64,000 nucleotides of DNA from Gemmatimonadaceae bacterium (lineage in GTDB: Bacteria; Gemmatimonadota; Gemmatimonadetes; Gemmatimonadales; Gemmatimonadaceae): positions 18,513 through 82,512 of the forward strand of contig JBBJNV010000021.1 in the NCBI GenBank assembly GCA_037721215.1. The letters are read 5' to 3'. Made by a program: the position numbers and the translations under genes. The notes below the pieces were generated by a model that worked only from the letters and a program-made list of their open reading frames with translations, searched no databases and had not been told where the DNA came from. How positions within the stretch are numbered: position 1 is the stretch's first letter; the number at the start of each line of letters is the position of its first letter. Positions 1 to 8,887 of the stretch are shown here, in pieces.

Positions 1-1583
1 CCCGTCACCCACCCCGACGCCTCGGCCAGCGCGTCGGCCGTGCCTTCAGTGGTTGGAAAGCCGACACCGACCGTCGCCTGGTTTGGAACAGTGCTCGAAT
101 CCACTCCAAATCTGAATGAGCCGTCCTTGAAATTCGGCGAAAACTGATCGGCTGCGATGTGGCTCAGCTCCACCCCGGCCTTGAAGAGATGGCTCCCACG
201 CCAGTTGTCACGCGTGAAGCTTGCGCGGTCGATGAAGCGCAGGTGCCGCTCATTCAGCTTGAGTGGAAACGTGGCGGTACCGATGACCAGGCTCGGGTAG
301 TTGAGCTGCGGTCCCGGAACGAGCTGCCCTTCGGTGTGGTTCCAGTTTACGAGCTGCAGGCTCAACTCGTTCAGGGAGTTCGAAGTCGGAAGGTATCGGT
401 GTCTGATCTGCGCCACGTTGACGAGATACGCCTGATCGATTCCTGCCTCCTGCGACGTTGTACCCCCGAAGTTCGACTCACCAGCCATCTTGCGAATTGC
501 CCACTCCGCATCGAACGTGCTTTTGGGACTCTGTTCGTAGGTGAGTCGCCCGAATCCGGTGTGATTCAGGTTCGGAGCTTTCTTCGCACCCCGGTACGAA
601 TCCCAGATCGCCGGGTTGAACGCTGGTCTGCCGGGAACAACGTCGATGAAGTTGTTGGTGTTGGTGACTTCGTAGTTCAACGCGTAGAAAAGGCGATCCG
701 GCCTCAGTGCTCCTGAAACGTTTGCTCCGAACTGCTGCCTGCTGAAGTTCGGCGTTGCCTTCTGAAATATTGTTCGTGCAATCATGTCCTTGTTCTGCAT
801 GTAGCCGAATACGGAACCCTTGGTGTCGTTGGTACCGCGATTCGACACCGCGCTTATCACGTAGGCACCGGCGTGTGAGTACTCGGTGTCGTACGGGTTT
901 AGGAATACGCGAAACTCCTGAACCGATTCCTGCGGCAGCGGCGCGCCCGTCTGCGGAATGCCAACCAGGTTTCCATTGAACAGCGACTTCAGCTCGATCC
1001 CGTCCATGTAGAAGTTGATGAACCGCAGATCGGGCACCGCCCCTGCTGACGGAAGTGCGCGGCCCGCCTGCGGCGCGAACGCCTTGATCCCCGGTGTGAT
1101 GGCCGCGAGGGTCATGATATTGCGGTCGATTGTCGGCAGATTCTGAATCTGCTCGCGCACCACTGGAGCGGACACGGACGTTTTTTGCACTTCAACGTTG
1201 GTCATGTGCTCGCTCTTGACCATCACTGAGCCGAGCTCCGTCGCAGCCCGATCAAGAGAAAAAACCAGATTCGCGCGTTGCCCGATCAGCAACTCGACAT
1301 TCTGACTTTCCGGCGCGAAGCCGAGCGCACGAATGGTGACTGTATATCGTCCGGGGGACAGGCCGAGAACGCGGAATCCGCCGAGTGCATTCGAGCGTGT
1401 ATTTCGGAGTGTGTTTGTGGAAGGCTCCGTTACAGACACCTGAGCGTTGGGAATGACCTCACCATTTGACGCCTTCAGCGTGCCTTCCAGTTGAATTGTA
1501 GTTTGCGAGAAGGCTGCCGAGAAGGGAGTTACGAGTGCCGCTATCAGCACTGCAGCGCAAATGAGGAACAGACGATTGTTCAT
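1..1583 (-). CDS. TonB-dependent receptor with CarboxypepD_reg-like N-terminal domain (3' end outside window)
   Basis: The frame is open from an ATG at 1583 down to base 1, giving 527 codons of a protein whose C-terminus lies off the left edge. A signal peptide (MNNRLFLICAAVLIAALV, cleavage after AFS-Q) is followed by a carboxypeptidase-regulatory-like beta-sandwich at residues 30-115. A plug-like segment follows with the motif LPTIDRNIMTLAAITPG, then beta-barrel-like sequence. This is the Oar-like branch of TonB-dependent outer-membrane receptors, which import ligands using energy from TonB-ExbBD; the substrate cannot be told. No SusD partner sits beside it, unlike the pair at 19879-24707. 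A sigma70-like promoter with an overlapping palindrome lies upstream at 1630-1665. Confidence 0.85.
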   Translation of the reverse strand, partial: MNNRLFLICAAVLIAALVTPFSAAFSQTTIQLEGTLKASNGEVIPNAQVSVTEPSTNTLRNTRSNALGGFRVLGLSPGRYTVTIRALGFAPESQNVELLIGQRANLVFSLDRAATELGSVMVKSEHMTNVEVQKTSVSAPVVREQIQNLPTIDRNIMTLAAITPGIKAFAPQAGRALPSAGAVPDLRFINFYMDGIELKSLFNGNLVGIPQTGAPLPQESVQEFRVFLNPYDTEYSHAGAYVISAVSNRGTNDTKGSVFGYMQNKDMIARTIFQKATPNFSRQQFGANVSGALRPDRLFYALNYEVTNTNNFIDVVPGRPAFNPAIWDSYRGAKKAPNLNHTGFGRLTYEQSPKSTFDAEWAIRKMAGESNFGGTTSQEAGIDQAYLVNVAQIRHRYLPTSNSLNELSLQLVNWNHTEGQLVPGPQLNYPSLVIGTATFPLKLNERHLRFIDRASFTRDNWRGSHLFKAGVELSHIAADQFSPNFKDGSFRFGVDSSTVPNQATVGVGFPTTEGTADALAEASGWVT

Positions 1584-1629
1584 CGGGGGCTCTCACTGGA
1601 AAGGGAGATCGGGCTGTGGATTGGGTTCT

Positions 1630-1665
1630 ATGGTAGGAGCAATGCCGGGATGAGTCAACGGCATT
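1630..1665 (-). promoter_or_regulatory. Putative sigma70-type promoter with overlapping palindrome upstream of the TonB receptor
   Basis: Read on the minus strand, TTGACT (1658-1653) is followed after exactly 17 nt by TACCAT (1635-1630), matching -35 and -10 elements. The predicted RNA start is about 40 nt before the receptor ATG at 1583. The arms AATGCCG (1641-1647) and CGGCATT (1659-1665) are perfect complements that flank the -35 hexamer, so a repressor or activator could bind there. Seen in sequence; function inferred. Confidence 0.5.
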
Positions 1666-1819
1666 TCGCGTGTGGTGCAACCGAAGTCTGAGCCAAAGCT
1701 GAGCCAGGGATGATGCTGGAATGAGTTGGAAATGAGGGGCGACGCCGAGTATACGCGTGTTACTCCAGGGCAAGAGTATGACGGTTGCCCTCAAACCCCT
1801 TATTAAAGGACAAGGACCA

Positions 1820-2404
1820 ATGATCCGCACCAGATTCACTTCGGTCGGCAGAACCAGCCTGTGTTCGCCCGTTCGCCCCGCCGTGGCCAAGCTGTCGGTC
1901 GCCCTCGCCCTCGCGCTTCCAATAGCGGGTTGCAGCGAGCGTGAGCAGCCAGTCGCACCTTCGTCGGCCACGGAGTCACTCACTCCCCGCTTCACCCCGA
2001 GTTCGGGAACGGCGTCGATGCTGCGTGCCCGTGCGACCTTCGACGGCCCGTTCAGCATTGAACGGGAAACCGGCGACTGGAAAATGAAAATCGATTCGGA
2101 TCCGTTGGATGTAGCTGTTCAGACCATCGTTTTCAATGCCGGCTCACAGAGCGGGTGGCACACGCACCCCGGCCCGGTTTTCATCATGGTCGTTGAGGGG
2201 GAGATTGCGTTCTACGAATCTGACGATCCGACTTGCACTCCGATAATAAAGAGAGCAGGAGAGGGTTATCTGGACGTCGGGGACCACGCCCATCTCGCGC
2301 GGAACGAGACCCTGCACCCGGCACGGAACATCGTGACTTACTTCACTCCGGTTGGCGCGGCGCTCCGTATCGACGCTCCCAAACCCGGAAACTGCCCGTT
2401 CTAG
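1820..2404 (+). CDS. Cupin-domain lipoprotein
   Basis: The 194-residue product starts at ATG 1820, preceded at 9 nt by AAGGA (1806-1810). An upstream in-frame ATG at 1757 lacks such a site. A lipoprotein signal ends in the lipobox LPIAGC. The C-terminal half is a single cupin beta-barrel: the metal-site motif GWHTHPGP is followed by VVEGEIAFYE and a second histidine pair in GDHAHLARN. Cupins are too diverse for a substrate to be named. It is probably periplasmic, anchored to a membrane. The next gene begins 55 nt downstream after a hairpin. Confidence 0.75.
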   Translation: MIRTRFTSVGRTSLCSPVRPAVAKLSVALALALPIAGCSEREQPVAPSSATESLTPRFTPSSGTASMLRARATFDGPFSIERETGDWKMKIDSDPLDVAVQTIVFNAGSQSGWHTHPGPVFIMVVEGEIAFYESDDPTCTPIIKRAGEGYLDVGDHAHLARNETLHPARNIVTYFTPVGAALRIDAPKPGNCPF

Positions 2405-2411
2405 CAGCAGG

Positions 2412-2431
2412 GCAGGAGAATCCTCTCCTGC
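2412..2431 (+). terminator. Hairpin after the cupin gene, weak terminator candidate
   Basis: GCAGGAGA (2412-2419) and TCTCCTGC (2424-2431) form a perfect 8-bp stem with a 4-nt loop just after the cupin stop codon. No T-run follows, so Rho-independent termination is doubtful. It may instead stabilise the 3' end or act as a partial attenuator between the two lipoprotein genes. Confidence 0.3.
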
Positions 2432-2459
2432 TCAATCACCGTGACCGAGGAAGGGTATC

Positions 2460-3968
2460 ATGTACGCAAAGACCCGCAATTCGCTCGCCCACGCCTTCCT
2501 CGGCCCGGCATGTGACCCGTCCCGCCCGAATTCGCTGACGAGAGCCATCACTCGCGGTATCGATTACAAATTTGCTGCCCTGCTGCTGTCCGCCGCGGTT
2601 CTGAGCCTCGGCTGCGGTGACTCAACGGGCCCGGCTACTGGAGCCGTTGCAGTTTCTGTATCAACTACGGGTGCGGCCGTCGACCTGGATCCTGATGGCT
2701 ACTCGCTGAGCATCGACGGCGGGACAGGTCAGGCCGTTGCGGTCAACAGTGCGGTAACGCTGGCTGACTTGCCACCGGGCAATCATCTCGTAAGGCTCGA
2801 TGGCCTCGCACCAAACTGCTCGATCCAGGGCAGCAACCCGCGTTCCGTGGATGTCATCGCCGGCCGGGAAGGGCGCTCGACCGTATCCGTGTCGTTCTCT
2901 GTAACGTGCATTCCGAGGTCAGGGAGTATGCGGATCACGATTACGACGACTGGCGTCGATCTCGATCCGAACGGCTATCACGTGTTTCTGCGCCGGACTG
3001 GCAAGGTCTTAAGCAGTCACCGGACGAAAGGTCCGGTCACATTTTCCGCGTTAGCTCTTGGAAGCTGGGAACTGATATTTTATGACGTCGCGGCAAATTG
3101 TGACGTCGTCATGCCGAACCCGCGTACGTTTACGATAAGCGAAGCTGATCCTCTTGCGGTCGCCGTCGACATCGTGTGTGAGGCACCCAGGCTGCTGGCG
3201 TTCGTGCATGGCGAAGGTCTCAATGCAGAAATCCATGTAGTAAATTCCAACGGAATAGGTGGCAGGCAGCTCACCGTCAACGGGGTTGAGGACCTGGATC
3301 CCGCCTGGTCGCCCGATGGCCGCCGCATTGCCTTTACCAGCGCGCGCGACGGCAACCACGAGATCTACATAATGAATGCGGACGGCACGAGCCCGGCGCG
3401 CCTCACCAACGTACCGGCCTCCGACTCCCGCCCGTCCTGGTCGCCCGATGGCACCAGGGTCACGTTCGCGACCATGCGCGACGGAAACTCCGAGATCTAT
3501 GTGATGAACGCCGACGGCACGAACCCGGTGCGGCTTACCAGCAACGATGCATTCGACGGCGACCCCACGTGGTCGCCCGACGGCCGCAGAATAGCGTTCC
3601 GCAGCCAACGCGAGGGGATAAGGGCGATCTGGCTCATGGATGAGGACGGCTCCCGCCCTATGCGCATCACGTCGCCTATTAGCGTGGACGACCGTCAGCC
3701 GGCGTGGTCCCCCGATGGAACCAGGATCGCATTCTCACGCGGTGGTGGCATCGTCATCATGAACGCCGATGGTTCAGGCCTGATATCGCCTCGGTCGCTT
3801 GCCGAAGAAGAAGAAGATCCCTCCTGGGCCCCGAACGGCCGGAAGATAGCAATCTCGACAAATTCATTCTATTACGGGCGCGAGCTCGACGTCATCAATC
3901 TTCAGGGTACACCGTTCAGCCGGGTGACATCCCTGCAGCCAGTGTCCAATCCGGTGTGGCAACCGTGA
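2460..3968 (+). CDS. Lipoprotein with two PEGA-like repeats and a five-blade TolB/PD40-type beta-propeller
   Basis: The ATG at 2460 follows GAGGAAGG (2447-2454). The 502-residue protein has an unusually long N-region of about 37 residues before the hydrophobic core and lipobox LSLGC, then GDSTGP. Two similar modules follow, each holding a DLDP(D/N)GY motif (about residues 72-78 and 173-179). The C-terminal half has five blades marked by WSPDGRRIAF, WSPDGTRVTF, WSPDGRRIAF, WSPDGTRIAF and WAPNGRKIAI, typical of WD40-like PD40 repeats. Such propellers usually bind proteins or peptidoglycan partners at the envelope. Its stop overlaps the start of the next gene (GTGA), so the two are co-translated. 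No enzymatic role can be inferred. Confidence 0.8.
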   Translation: MYAKTRNSLAHAFLGPACDPSRPNSLTRAITRGIDYKFAALLLSAAVLSLGCGDSTGPATGAVAVSVSTTGAAVDLDPDGYSLSIDGGTGQAVAVNSAVTLADLPPGNHLVRLDGLAPNCSIQGSNPRSVDVIAGREGRSTVSVSFSVTCIPRSGSMRITITTTGVDLDPNGYHVFLRRTGKVLSSHRTKGPVTFSALALGSWELIFYDVAANCDVVMPNPRTFTISEADPLAVAVDIVCEAPRLLAFVHGEGLNAEIHVVNSNGIGGRQLTVNGVEDLDPAWSPDGRRIAFTSARDGNHEIYIMNADGTSPARLTNVPASDSRPSWSPDGTRVTFATMRDGNSEIYVMNADGTNPVRLTSNDAFDGDPTWSPDGRRIAFRSQREGIRAIWLMDEDGSRPMRITSPISVDDRQPAWSPDGTRIAFSRGGGIVIMNADGSGLISPRSLAEEEEDPSWAPNGRKIAISTNSFYYGRELDVINLQGTPFSRVTSLQPVSNPVWQP

Positions 3969-5374
3969 AGATCGCCGTGTGGGCGAGACGAATTCCCCTC
4001 GCGGCACTCCTCACTGCAGCCTGCGTGGGCGAGCCCTCAGCTCCTCGGCGGCCCGACGCTCCAATAATTGTCGTCTCGCTTGTAGCAGAGAATCCGTGGA
4101 ACGTGTTGAGCGCTGTCATGTCCGTCCGTGTATCGCAGGCCGACAGCGTTCGGGTACAGTTCAATCTCGCTGAAGCCGCACCCGGTGACAGCGTCACACC
4201 TGCTGTCATGACAATCGCGGATTCGGCGGTCATTCCCGTGCTTGGTTTGCTGCCTGAACGCCGCTATGTCCTGCGTGCGGTCGCATTCGGGCCAGGGGGC
4301 ACCGTAAGCGGCAACCCGATCGAATTTACCACTGGCGCATTGCCTGCCGATCTTCCCCGGTATGCCGCAAGCGGGGTCGATCCTTCCCGTGGCTACGCTG
4401 TGTTCGCGGCCGGAATGTATGGCGTGGTAATCGACAACACGGGACGCGTCGTCTGGTACCGACGCTTCGCCGGCAACGGTCCGGGGCTCAGCTTCATGGC
4501 GGAGCCCAACGGCCGGTACGTCGCGCGGCCCATGACTCCGGATCCTACGGATATCGATTCATGGGTTGAGATCGACCCGCTCGGCAACAGTGCCCGAACG
4601 CTGGGCTGTGCGCTCGGTCTTCAGCCGCGCCCCCACGATCTGATCGCCGAAACCGATGGCAGCTACTGGCTCATGTGCGACGAATCCCGCACGATGGACC
4701 TCAGAGCGGACGGCGGCGTCGCGGCCGCAAGGGTCACCGGCACGAGCGTGCAGCACGTGAGTGCAGACGGGGCGCTCCTGTTTCGATGGAGTCCGTTCGA
4801 CCATTTCGCGATCACTGACGTTGCGCCAGCCGAACGCACAGGGCCGAACGTAAACTGGACTCACGGGAATGCGCTCGAATTCGACACTGACGGGAATCTC
4901 ATCGTGTCGTTCCGTAATCTCGATGAGATCACCAAGATCCATGCAGGTACTGGCGCTGTGATGTGGCGCATGGGCGGACGCCGGAATCAGTTCACGTTTG
5001 CGGGCACACCGTTACCGGCGTTCACCCATCAGCACAGTGCACGAATATCGTCACCCGGCAGGCTCCTTCTCCTGGATAACGTGGGCAACCCGGCTGAATC
5101 CCGAGCCGAGCGTTACGCGCTTGACGAGGTCGCTCGGACGGTTCGCCTCGATCATTCGTATGGCTCGGCCCCCGGTGTGGTAACGCAAATCGGGGGCAGC
5201 GTGCAGACCCTGCCAGGCGGGCGCACCCTGGTATCGTTCGGCACGGCTGGCCGGGTGGAGGAGTACGACGAGACGGGCCGCGTCACCTGGCGAATCGACG
5301 GCAATGCCGGTTATGTCTTTCGTGCGCAGCGAATCCTCTCGCTGTATTCTCCGGGGGTGGGCACAGCGCGCTGA
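3965..5374 (+). CDS. Arylsulfotransferase (ASST)-family lipoprotein
   Basis: The start is taken as GTG 3965, which overlaps the upstream TGA (GTGA) and gives a clean lipoprotein signal ending LTAACVG; 469 residues. An N-terminal fibronectin-like segment precedes the propeller fold of the arylsulfotransferase family. Visible family motifs include PHDLIAETDGSYWLM, WTHGNALEFD and FTHQHSARI; the histidines in the last two correspond to conserved active-site-region histidines of ASST proteins. Known members transfer sulfate between phenols without PAPS, but many divergent homologues are uncharacterised, so the reaction is not certain. It is probably periplasmic and paired with the upstream beta-propeller lipoprotein. 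Confidence 0.72.
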   Translation: MKIAVWARRIPLAALLTAACVGEPSAPRRPDAPIIVVSLVAENPWNVLSAVMSVRVSQADSVRVQFNLAEAAPGDSVTPAVMTIADSAVIPVLGLLPERRYVLRAVAFGPGGTVSGNPIEFTTGALPADLPRYAASGVDPSRGYAVFAAGMYGVVIDNTGRVVWYRRFAGNGPGLSFMAEPNGRYVARPMTPDPTDIDSWVEIDPLGNSARTLGCALGLQPRPHDLIAETDGSYWLMCDESRTMDLRADGGVAAARVTGTSVQHVSADGALLFRWSPFDHFAITDVAPAERTGPNVNWTHGNALEFDTDGNLIVSFRNLDEITKIHAGTGAVMWRMGGRRNQFTFAGTPLPAFTHQHSARISSPGRLLLLDNVGNPAESRAERYALDEVARTVRLDHSYGSAPGVVTQIGGSVQTLPGGRTLVSFGTAGRVEEYDETGRVTWRIDGNAGYVFRAQRILSLYSPGVGTAR

Positions 5375-5434
5375 ACAGCGACTGATGATCTGGCTGAGTA
5401 CTCTGCACCCTGTGGCCCGCTTCTGGTATCTTTG

Positions 5435-5450
5435 TGTGAAATCTTTCACA
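5435..5450. promoter_or_regulatory. Perfect palindrome, probable operator of the ETF operon
   Basis: TGTGAAA (5435-5441), two bases, then TTTCACA (5444-5450) make an exact inverted repeat. It ends immediately before the Shine-Dalgarno GGGGAG (5452-5457) of etfB. Its position between the preceding gene and the first ETF gene fits a dimeric repressor site. No regulator gene lies next to it. Confidence 0.5.
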
Positions 5451-5464
5451 TGGGGAGAAGCGGC

Positions 5465-6217
5465 TTGAAAATCGCCGTGTGCGTGAAGCGCGTTCCAGAC
5501 ATGGACGTGCGTTTCAGAATTGCCGGAGACGGGGCGTCGCTCGACGAAACCGGCATCAAGTTCGATCTCAATGATTTCGATGCGTGGGCCGTCGAGGCCG
5601 CGCTGCAACTGAAGGAGAAAGCGGGGGATGGGGAAGTCGTCGTCATTTCCCTCGGGCCAACCCAGGCCCAGGAGACGATCCGCAAGACCCTTAGCATGGG
5701 CGCCGACCGCGGAATACATCTCCAGACGGACAGAATTCCTTTCGATGGTTTCGCGATCGCTACTGCGCTCGCCGCGGAGCTGAGGGACGGCGGCTACGAT
5801 CTCATCCTCTTCGGAAAACTTTCGCCCGATTCCTCCAACGGAATCACCGGCCCGATGGTGGCGGAACTACTCGATCTCCCCTGTGTCACCGCCGTTTCCG
5901 GGCTGGAAGTTTCTAATGGCCGCGGCACAGCCAAGCGCGAACTCGAGGGTGCTCAGGAGATGATGGAGTTTCCGCTTCCAGCGGTCCTTACCATTGATGA
6001 AGGTCTCAACAAGGCGCGTTATCCATCGCTCAAGGGCATCATGGCCGCCAAGAAAAAACCGCTCGAATCGAAACCGGCGTCGCTTGGAGATCCGAAAGTC
6101 AAAATCGAAAAACTCGAGCTGCCGCCGGACCGGGCCGGCGGACGCATCGTCGGTGAGGGTGCCGCAGCAGTGCCGGAGCTCATCCGGCTTCTCCAGACTG
6201 AGGCCAAGGTACTCTGA
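5465..6217 (+). CDS. etfB: Electron transfer flavoprotein subunit beta
   Basis: TTG 5465 is preferred because GGGGAG lies 7 nt upstream and the product then begins with the family-typical KIAVCVKRVPD; 250 residues. ATG codons at 5432 and 5450 fall in or before the operator palindrome. The beta subunit binds AMP and forms the ETF heterodimer with the alpha subunit. The dimer accepts electrons from acyl-CoA dehydrogenases and passes them to ETF-quinone oxidoreductase. Motifs seen include the KFDLNDFDAWAVEAAL segment and LPCVTAVSGLEV. It is the first gene of a three-gene operon; its TGA overlaps the ATG of etfA by one base (TGATG). Confidence 0.95.
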   Translation: MKIAVCVKRVPDMDVRFRIAGDGASLDETGIKFDLNDFDAWAVEAALQLKEKAGDGEVVVISLGPTQAQETIRKTLSMGADRGIHLQTDRIPFDGFAIATALAAELRDGGYDLILFGKLSPDSSNGITGPMVAELLDLPCVTAVSGLEVSNGRGTAKRELEGAQEMMEFPLPAVLTIDEGLNKARYPSLKGIMAAKKKPLESKPASLGDPKVKIEKLELPPDRAGGRIVGEGAAAVPELIRLLQTEAKVL

Positions 6218-7203
6218 TGGCGAACATTTTTGCCTACGCTGAAGCACGCGGCGGTGAGCTGCGTAAAGTCGCGCTCGAAACAGTAACCGCGGCCCGCAAA
6301 CTTGCGGACGCAACGGGCGGCGAAGTACATGCTCTCCTGGTAGGTGCAGCAGGGATCACCGCCAAGGCGACGCTGCTCGCGGAGCACGGCGCCGATGTGG
6401 TGATGGTCTGCGAGCATGAAGGCTTTACACATTACAACCCCGAAGCGGCGGCCGCACTGGCCGCGGAACAGATCGGGAAGGGTGGATTCAAAGCAGCGGT
6501 TTTCTCAACCTCCGCGCAAGGGCGGGATCTCGCCCCACGAATCGCAGCCAAGCTTCAGGTTGGTCTGGTGACCGATTCGATTTCGGTGGAGATGAACAAC
6601 GATGTGCTACTTGCCAGGCACCCGATGAACATTGGCAAGGTCATCGCAACTGTGGCGATCGCGAGCACTCCGGCGCTGGTTTCGATTCGGCCCAATACCT
6701 ACTCACCCGTGGCCAATCCGAAAGCGGGTCGCGTCGAGAACGTGTCGCCAGTGGCAGATCCCTCGGCCTCTCGCGTTGTGGTAACGGAGATGATTGAAGG
6801 CGGCAAGGGCAAGCTCGATCTGGCAGAGGCACCCGTCATTATCGCTGGCGGTCGTGGGCTCAAGTCCGCGGAGAACTTCAGTATTGTCGAAGATCTTGCT
6901 GCTGCGTTCGGCAACGCTGCTGTAGGAGCGACCCGCGCTGTGACCGATGACGGATGGAGACCGCACAGTGACCAGATCGGACAGACTGGCCGGCTCGTGA
7001 GTCCCGATCTTTACATCGCCGTTGGAATTTCAGGTGCAGTGCAACACCTGGCGGGCATGCGCACGTCCAAAACAATCGTCGCCATCAACAAGGACAAGGA
7101 TGCGCCGATCTTCAAGGTCGCCGACTATGGAATTGTGGGCGACGTACTCGAGATCGTGCCGGCACTGACCGCAGCCGTGCGCGAAGCTCGCAAGGGGCAC
7201 TAG
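6217..7203 (+). CDS. etfA: Electron transfer flavoprotein subunit alpha
   Basis: The 328-residue FAD-binding subunit partners EtfB. The C-terminal FAD domain is clear: [47 protein letters not shown] and [20 protein letters not shown] are close to the family consensus. The N-terminal domain carries the AALAAEQIG and [17 protein letters not shown] segments. The start codon overlaps the etfB stop, so the two subunits are likely made in equal amounts. The next gene starts one base after this stop. Confidence 0.95.
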   Translation: MANIFAYAEARGGELRKVALETVTAARKLADATGGEVHALLVGAAGITAKATLLAEHGADVVMVCEHEGFTHYNPEAAAALAAEQIGKGGFKAAVFSTSAQGRDLAPRIAAKLQVGLVTDSISVEMNNDVLLARHPMNIGKVIATVAIASTPALVSIRPNTYSPVANPKAGRVENVSPVADPSASRVVVTEMIEGGKGKLDLAEAPVIIAGGRGLKSAENFSIVEDLAAAFGNAAVGATRAVTDDGWRPHSDQIGQTGRLVSPDLYIAVGISGAVQHLAGMRTSKTIVAINKDKDAPIFKVADYGIVGDVLEIVPALTAAVREARKGH

Positions 7204-7204
7204 G

Positions 7205-8872
7205 GTGGCGACTGCGTTGCGCGTTTTGCCGAGCGATCACCAGCCGCCGCTGCCGGTTAACTCTCTCATTCTTCGCGAACCGCTCGACTCAGAAGCGGTG
7301 CCGATGGATGTCGTCTTTGTCGGTGGCGGCCCTGCCGGCCTCGCCGGAGCGATCGAGCTGGCAAAGCTGGTGAAACAGGATACAGAGGCGGGCGGCTCGC
7401 TTGGCGAAGTTCAGATTGCCGTGCTCGAGAAGTCGGCTGCGCTCGGCGAGCATTGTCTGTCGGGTGCGGTCGTTAATCCGGCCCCCTTCCGCGAGCTGTT
7501 TCCGGATATCAAGGACGGTGATTTCCCGTTTCGACTGCCGGTTACGAAAGAGCGGGTGTACCTGTTGACTGAGGGGCGGGGGTTACGGATTCCAACGCCG
7601 CCCACCATGCACAACCAGGGCAATTTTATCGGCTCGATTTCCGAAATCGTGCGATGGCTTGGCGAGCGTGCGGAAAGTATGGGAGTCAATATATTTACCG
7701 GTTTTCCGGCCGCGTCGCTGATGATGGATGGAGACAAGGTTGTCGGAGTGCGCACCACACCCACTGGCCTGTCGCGCGACGGAACGCCCGGCAGCGGCTT
7801 CGCCCCGCCCACCGACATCTCGGCGCGCGTCACAGTTCTTTCCGAAGGAACGCGCGGTTCGCTGGCTCAGGCGTTCTTCCAGGAGTCCGGAATAACCTCA
7901 GATAACCCGCAGATTTTTGCGCTCGGCGTGAAAGAGGTATGGGAGACAAAAAAACCTCTCGACGCAGTCGTTCACACACTTGGCTGGCCGCTGCCCACCG
8001 ATGCCTTTGGCGGAAGCTTCATGTATCCGCTGGCGCCGAATCTGGTTGCACTGGGAATCGTCGTCGGGATGGATTACCGGCAGACAACACTCGACGTCCA
8101 CGTGCTGCTCCAGAAGCTCAAGACCAACCCTGTCATCCGGGAGTATCTGGACGGCGGGGAGATGTTGGAGTGGGGTGCGAAGACCATTCCCGAGGGCGGC
8201 TATCACGCGATCCCCAAACGCCGCTACGGGGACGGAGTAATGATCATTGGAGACTCGGCCGGTTACGTCGAAGTGGCGTCGCTCAAGGGAATCCATTACG
8301 CGATGCAGTCGGGGATGTACGCGGCCCGGGCAATCTTCGATGCGTTGAAGAAGGACGATACGTCGTCAAACACGATGGCCAGGTACGATGCACTGGTGGA
8401 TACGAGCTACATCGTTTCCGACTTGCGTGCCCGCCGGAACATGCGGCTCGCGTTCCAGGGGTCAGGCTTTTACGTTGGCGGCTTCAAGGCAGCGCTGATG
8501 ACCCTCACAAAGGGCGCGTTTCCCGGCGGCAAAATAGACTCCGAAACGGACGCTGAGGTGGAACGCGAAGTCGTCGCCTCCGAAACGTTCACGCCCGATG
8601 GCAAGCTGACTTTCAGCAAGCTCGATGCAAATTTCAAGTCCGGCAATGCGACGCGCGACGACATTCCATCGCACCTCATCGTCGGCAAGGATGTGTCAGC
8701 CGCAGTTGCAGAGTTGTATGAACACATGTGTCCCGCCGGTGTGTACGAAAGGGACGGCGAACGGCTGGTGGTGAGCGCCGCGAACTGCATCGACTGCAAA
8801 GCGACGGATGTGATCGGCCCCCGATGGACGCCACGCGAAGGAGAGAGCGGGCCCCGTTACCGGCTGATGTAA
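7205..8872 (+). CDS. ETF-quinone oxidoreductase with an incomplete Fe-S ligand set
   Basis: GTG 7205 follows AAGGGG (7192-7197) at 7 nt; 555 residues. The Rossmann FAD motif VFVGGGPAGLAGAIELAK is at about residue 37, followed by EKSAALGEHCLSGAVVNP, the ETF-QO substrate-domain segments and a C-terminal ferredoxin-like region. The enzyme takes electrons from ETF and reduces membrane quinone. The cluster region reads Cys509 (CPAGVYE), Cys528 and Cys531, but the position of the fourth canonical cysteine is Thr534 (CIDCKATD rather than CxxCxxCD). The rest of the tail (GPRYRLM) is intact, so this is not a truncation. It ends the etf operon and converges on the methyltransferase at 8888. Confidence 0.93.
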   Translation: MATALRVLPSDHQPPLPVNSLILREPLDSEAVPMDVVFVGGGPAGLAGAIELAKLVKQDTEAGGSLGEVQIAVLEKSAALGEHCLSGAVVNPAPFRELFPDIKDGDFPFRLPVTKERVYLLTEGRGLRIPTPPTMHNQGNFIGSISEIVRWLGERAESMGVNIFTGFPAASLMMDGDKVVGVRTTPTGLSRDGTPGSGFAPPTDISARVTVLSEGTRGSLAQAFFQESGITSDNPQIFALGVKEVWETKKPLDAVVHTLGWPLPTDAFGGSFMYPLAPNLVALGIVVGMDYRQTTLDVHVLLQKLKTNPVIREYLDGGEMLEWGAKTIPEGGYHAIPKRRYGDGVMIIGDSAGYVEVASLKGIHYAMQSGMYAARAIFDALKKDDTSSNTMARYDALVDTSYIVSDLRARRNMRLAFQGSGFYVGGFKAALMTLTKGAFPGGKIDSETDAEVEREVVASETFTPDGKLTFSKLDANFKSGNATRDDIPSHLIVGKDVSAAVAELYEHMCPAGVYERDGERLVVSAANCIDCKATDVIGPRWTPREGESGPRYRLM

Positions 8873-8887
8873 ACGCCTCGGCTCCCG

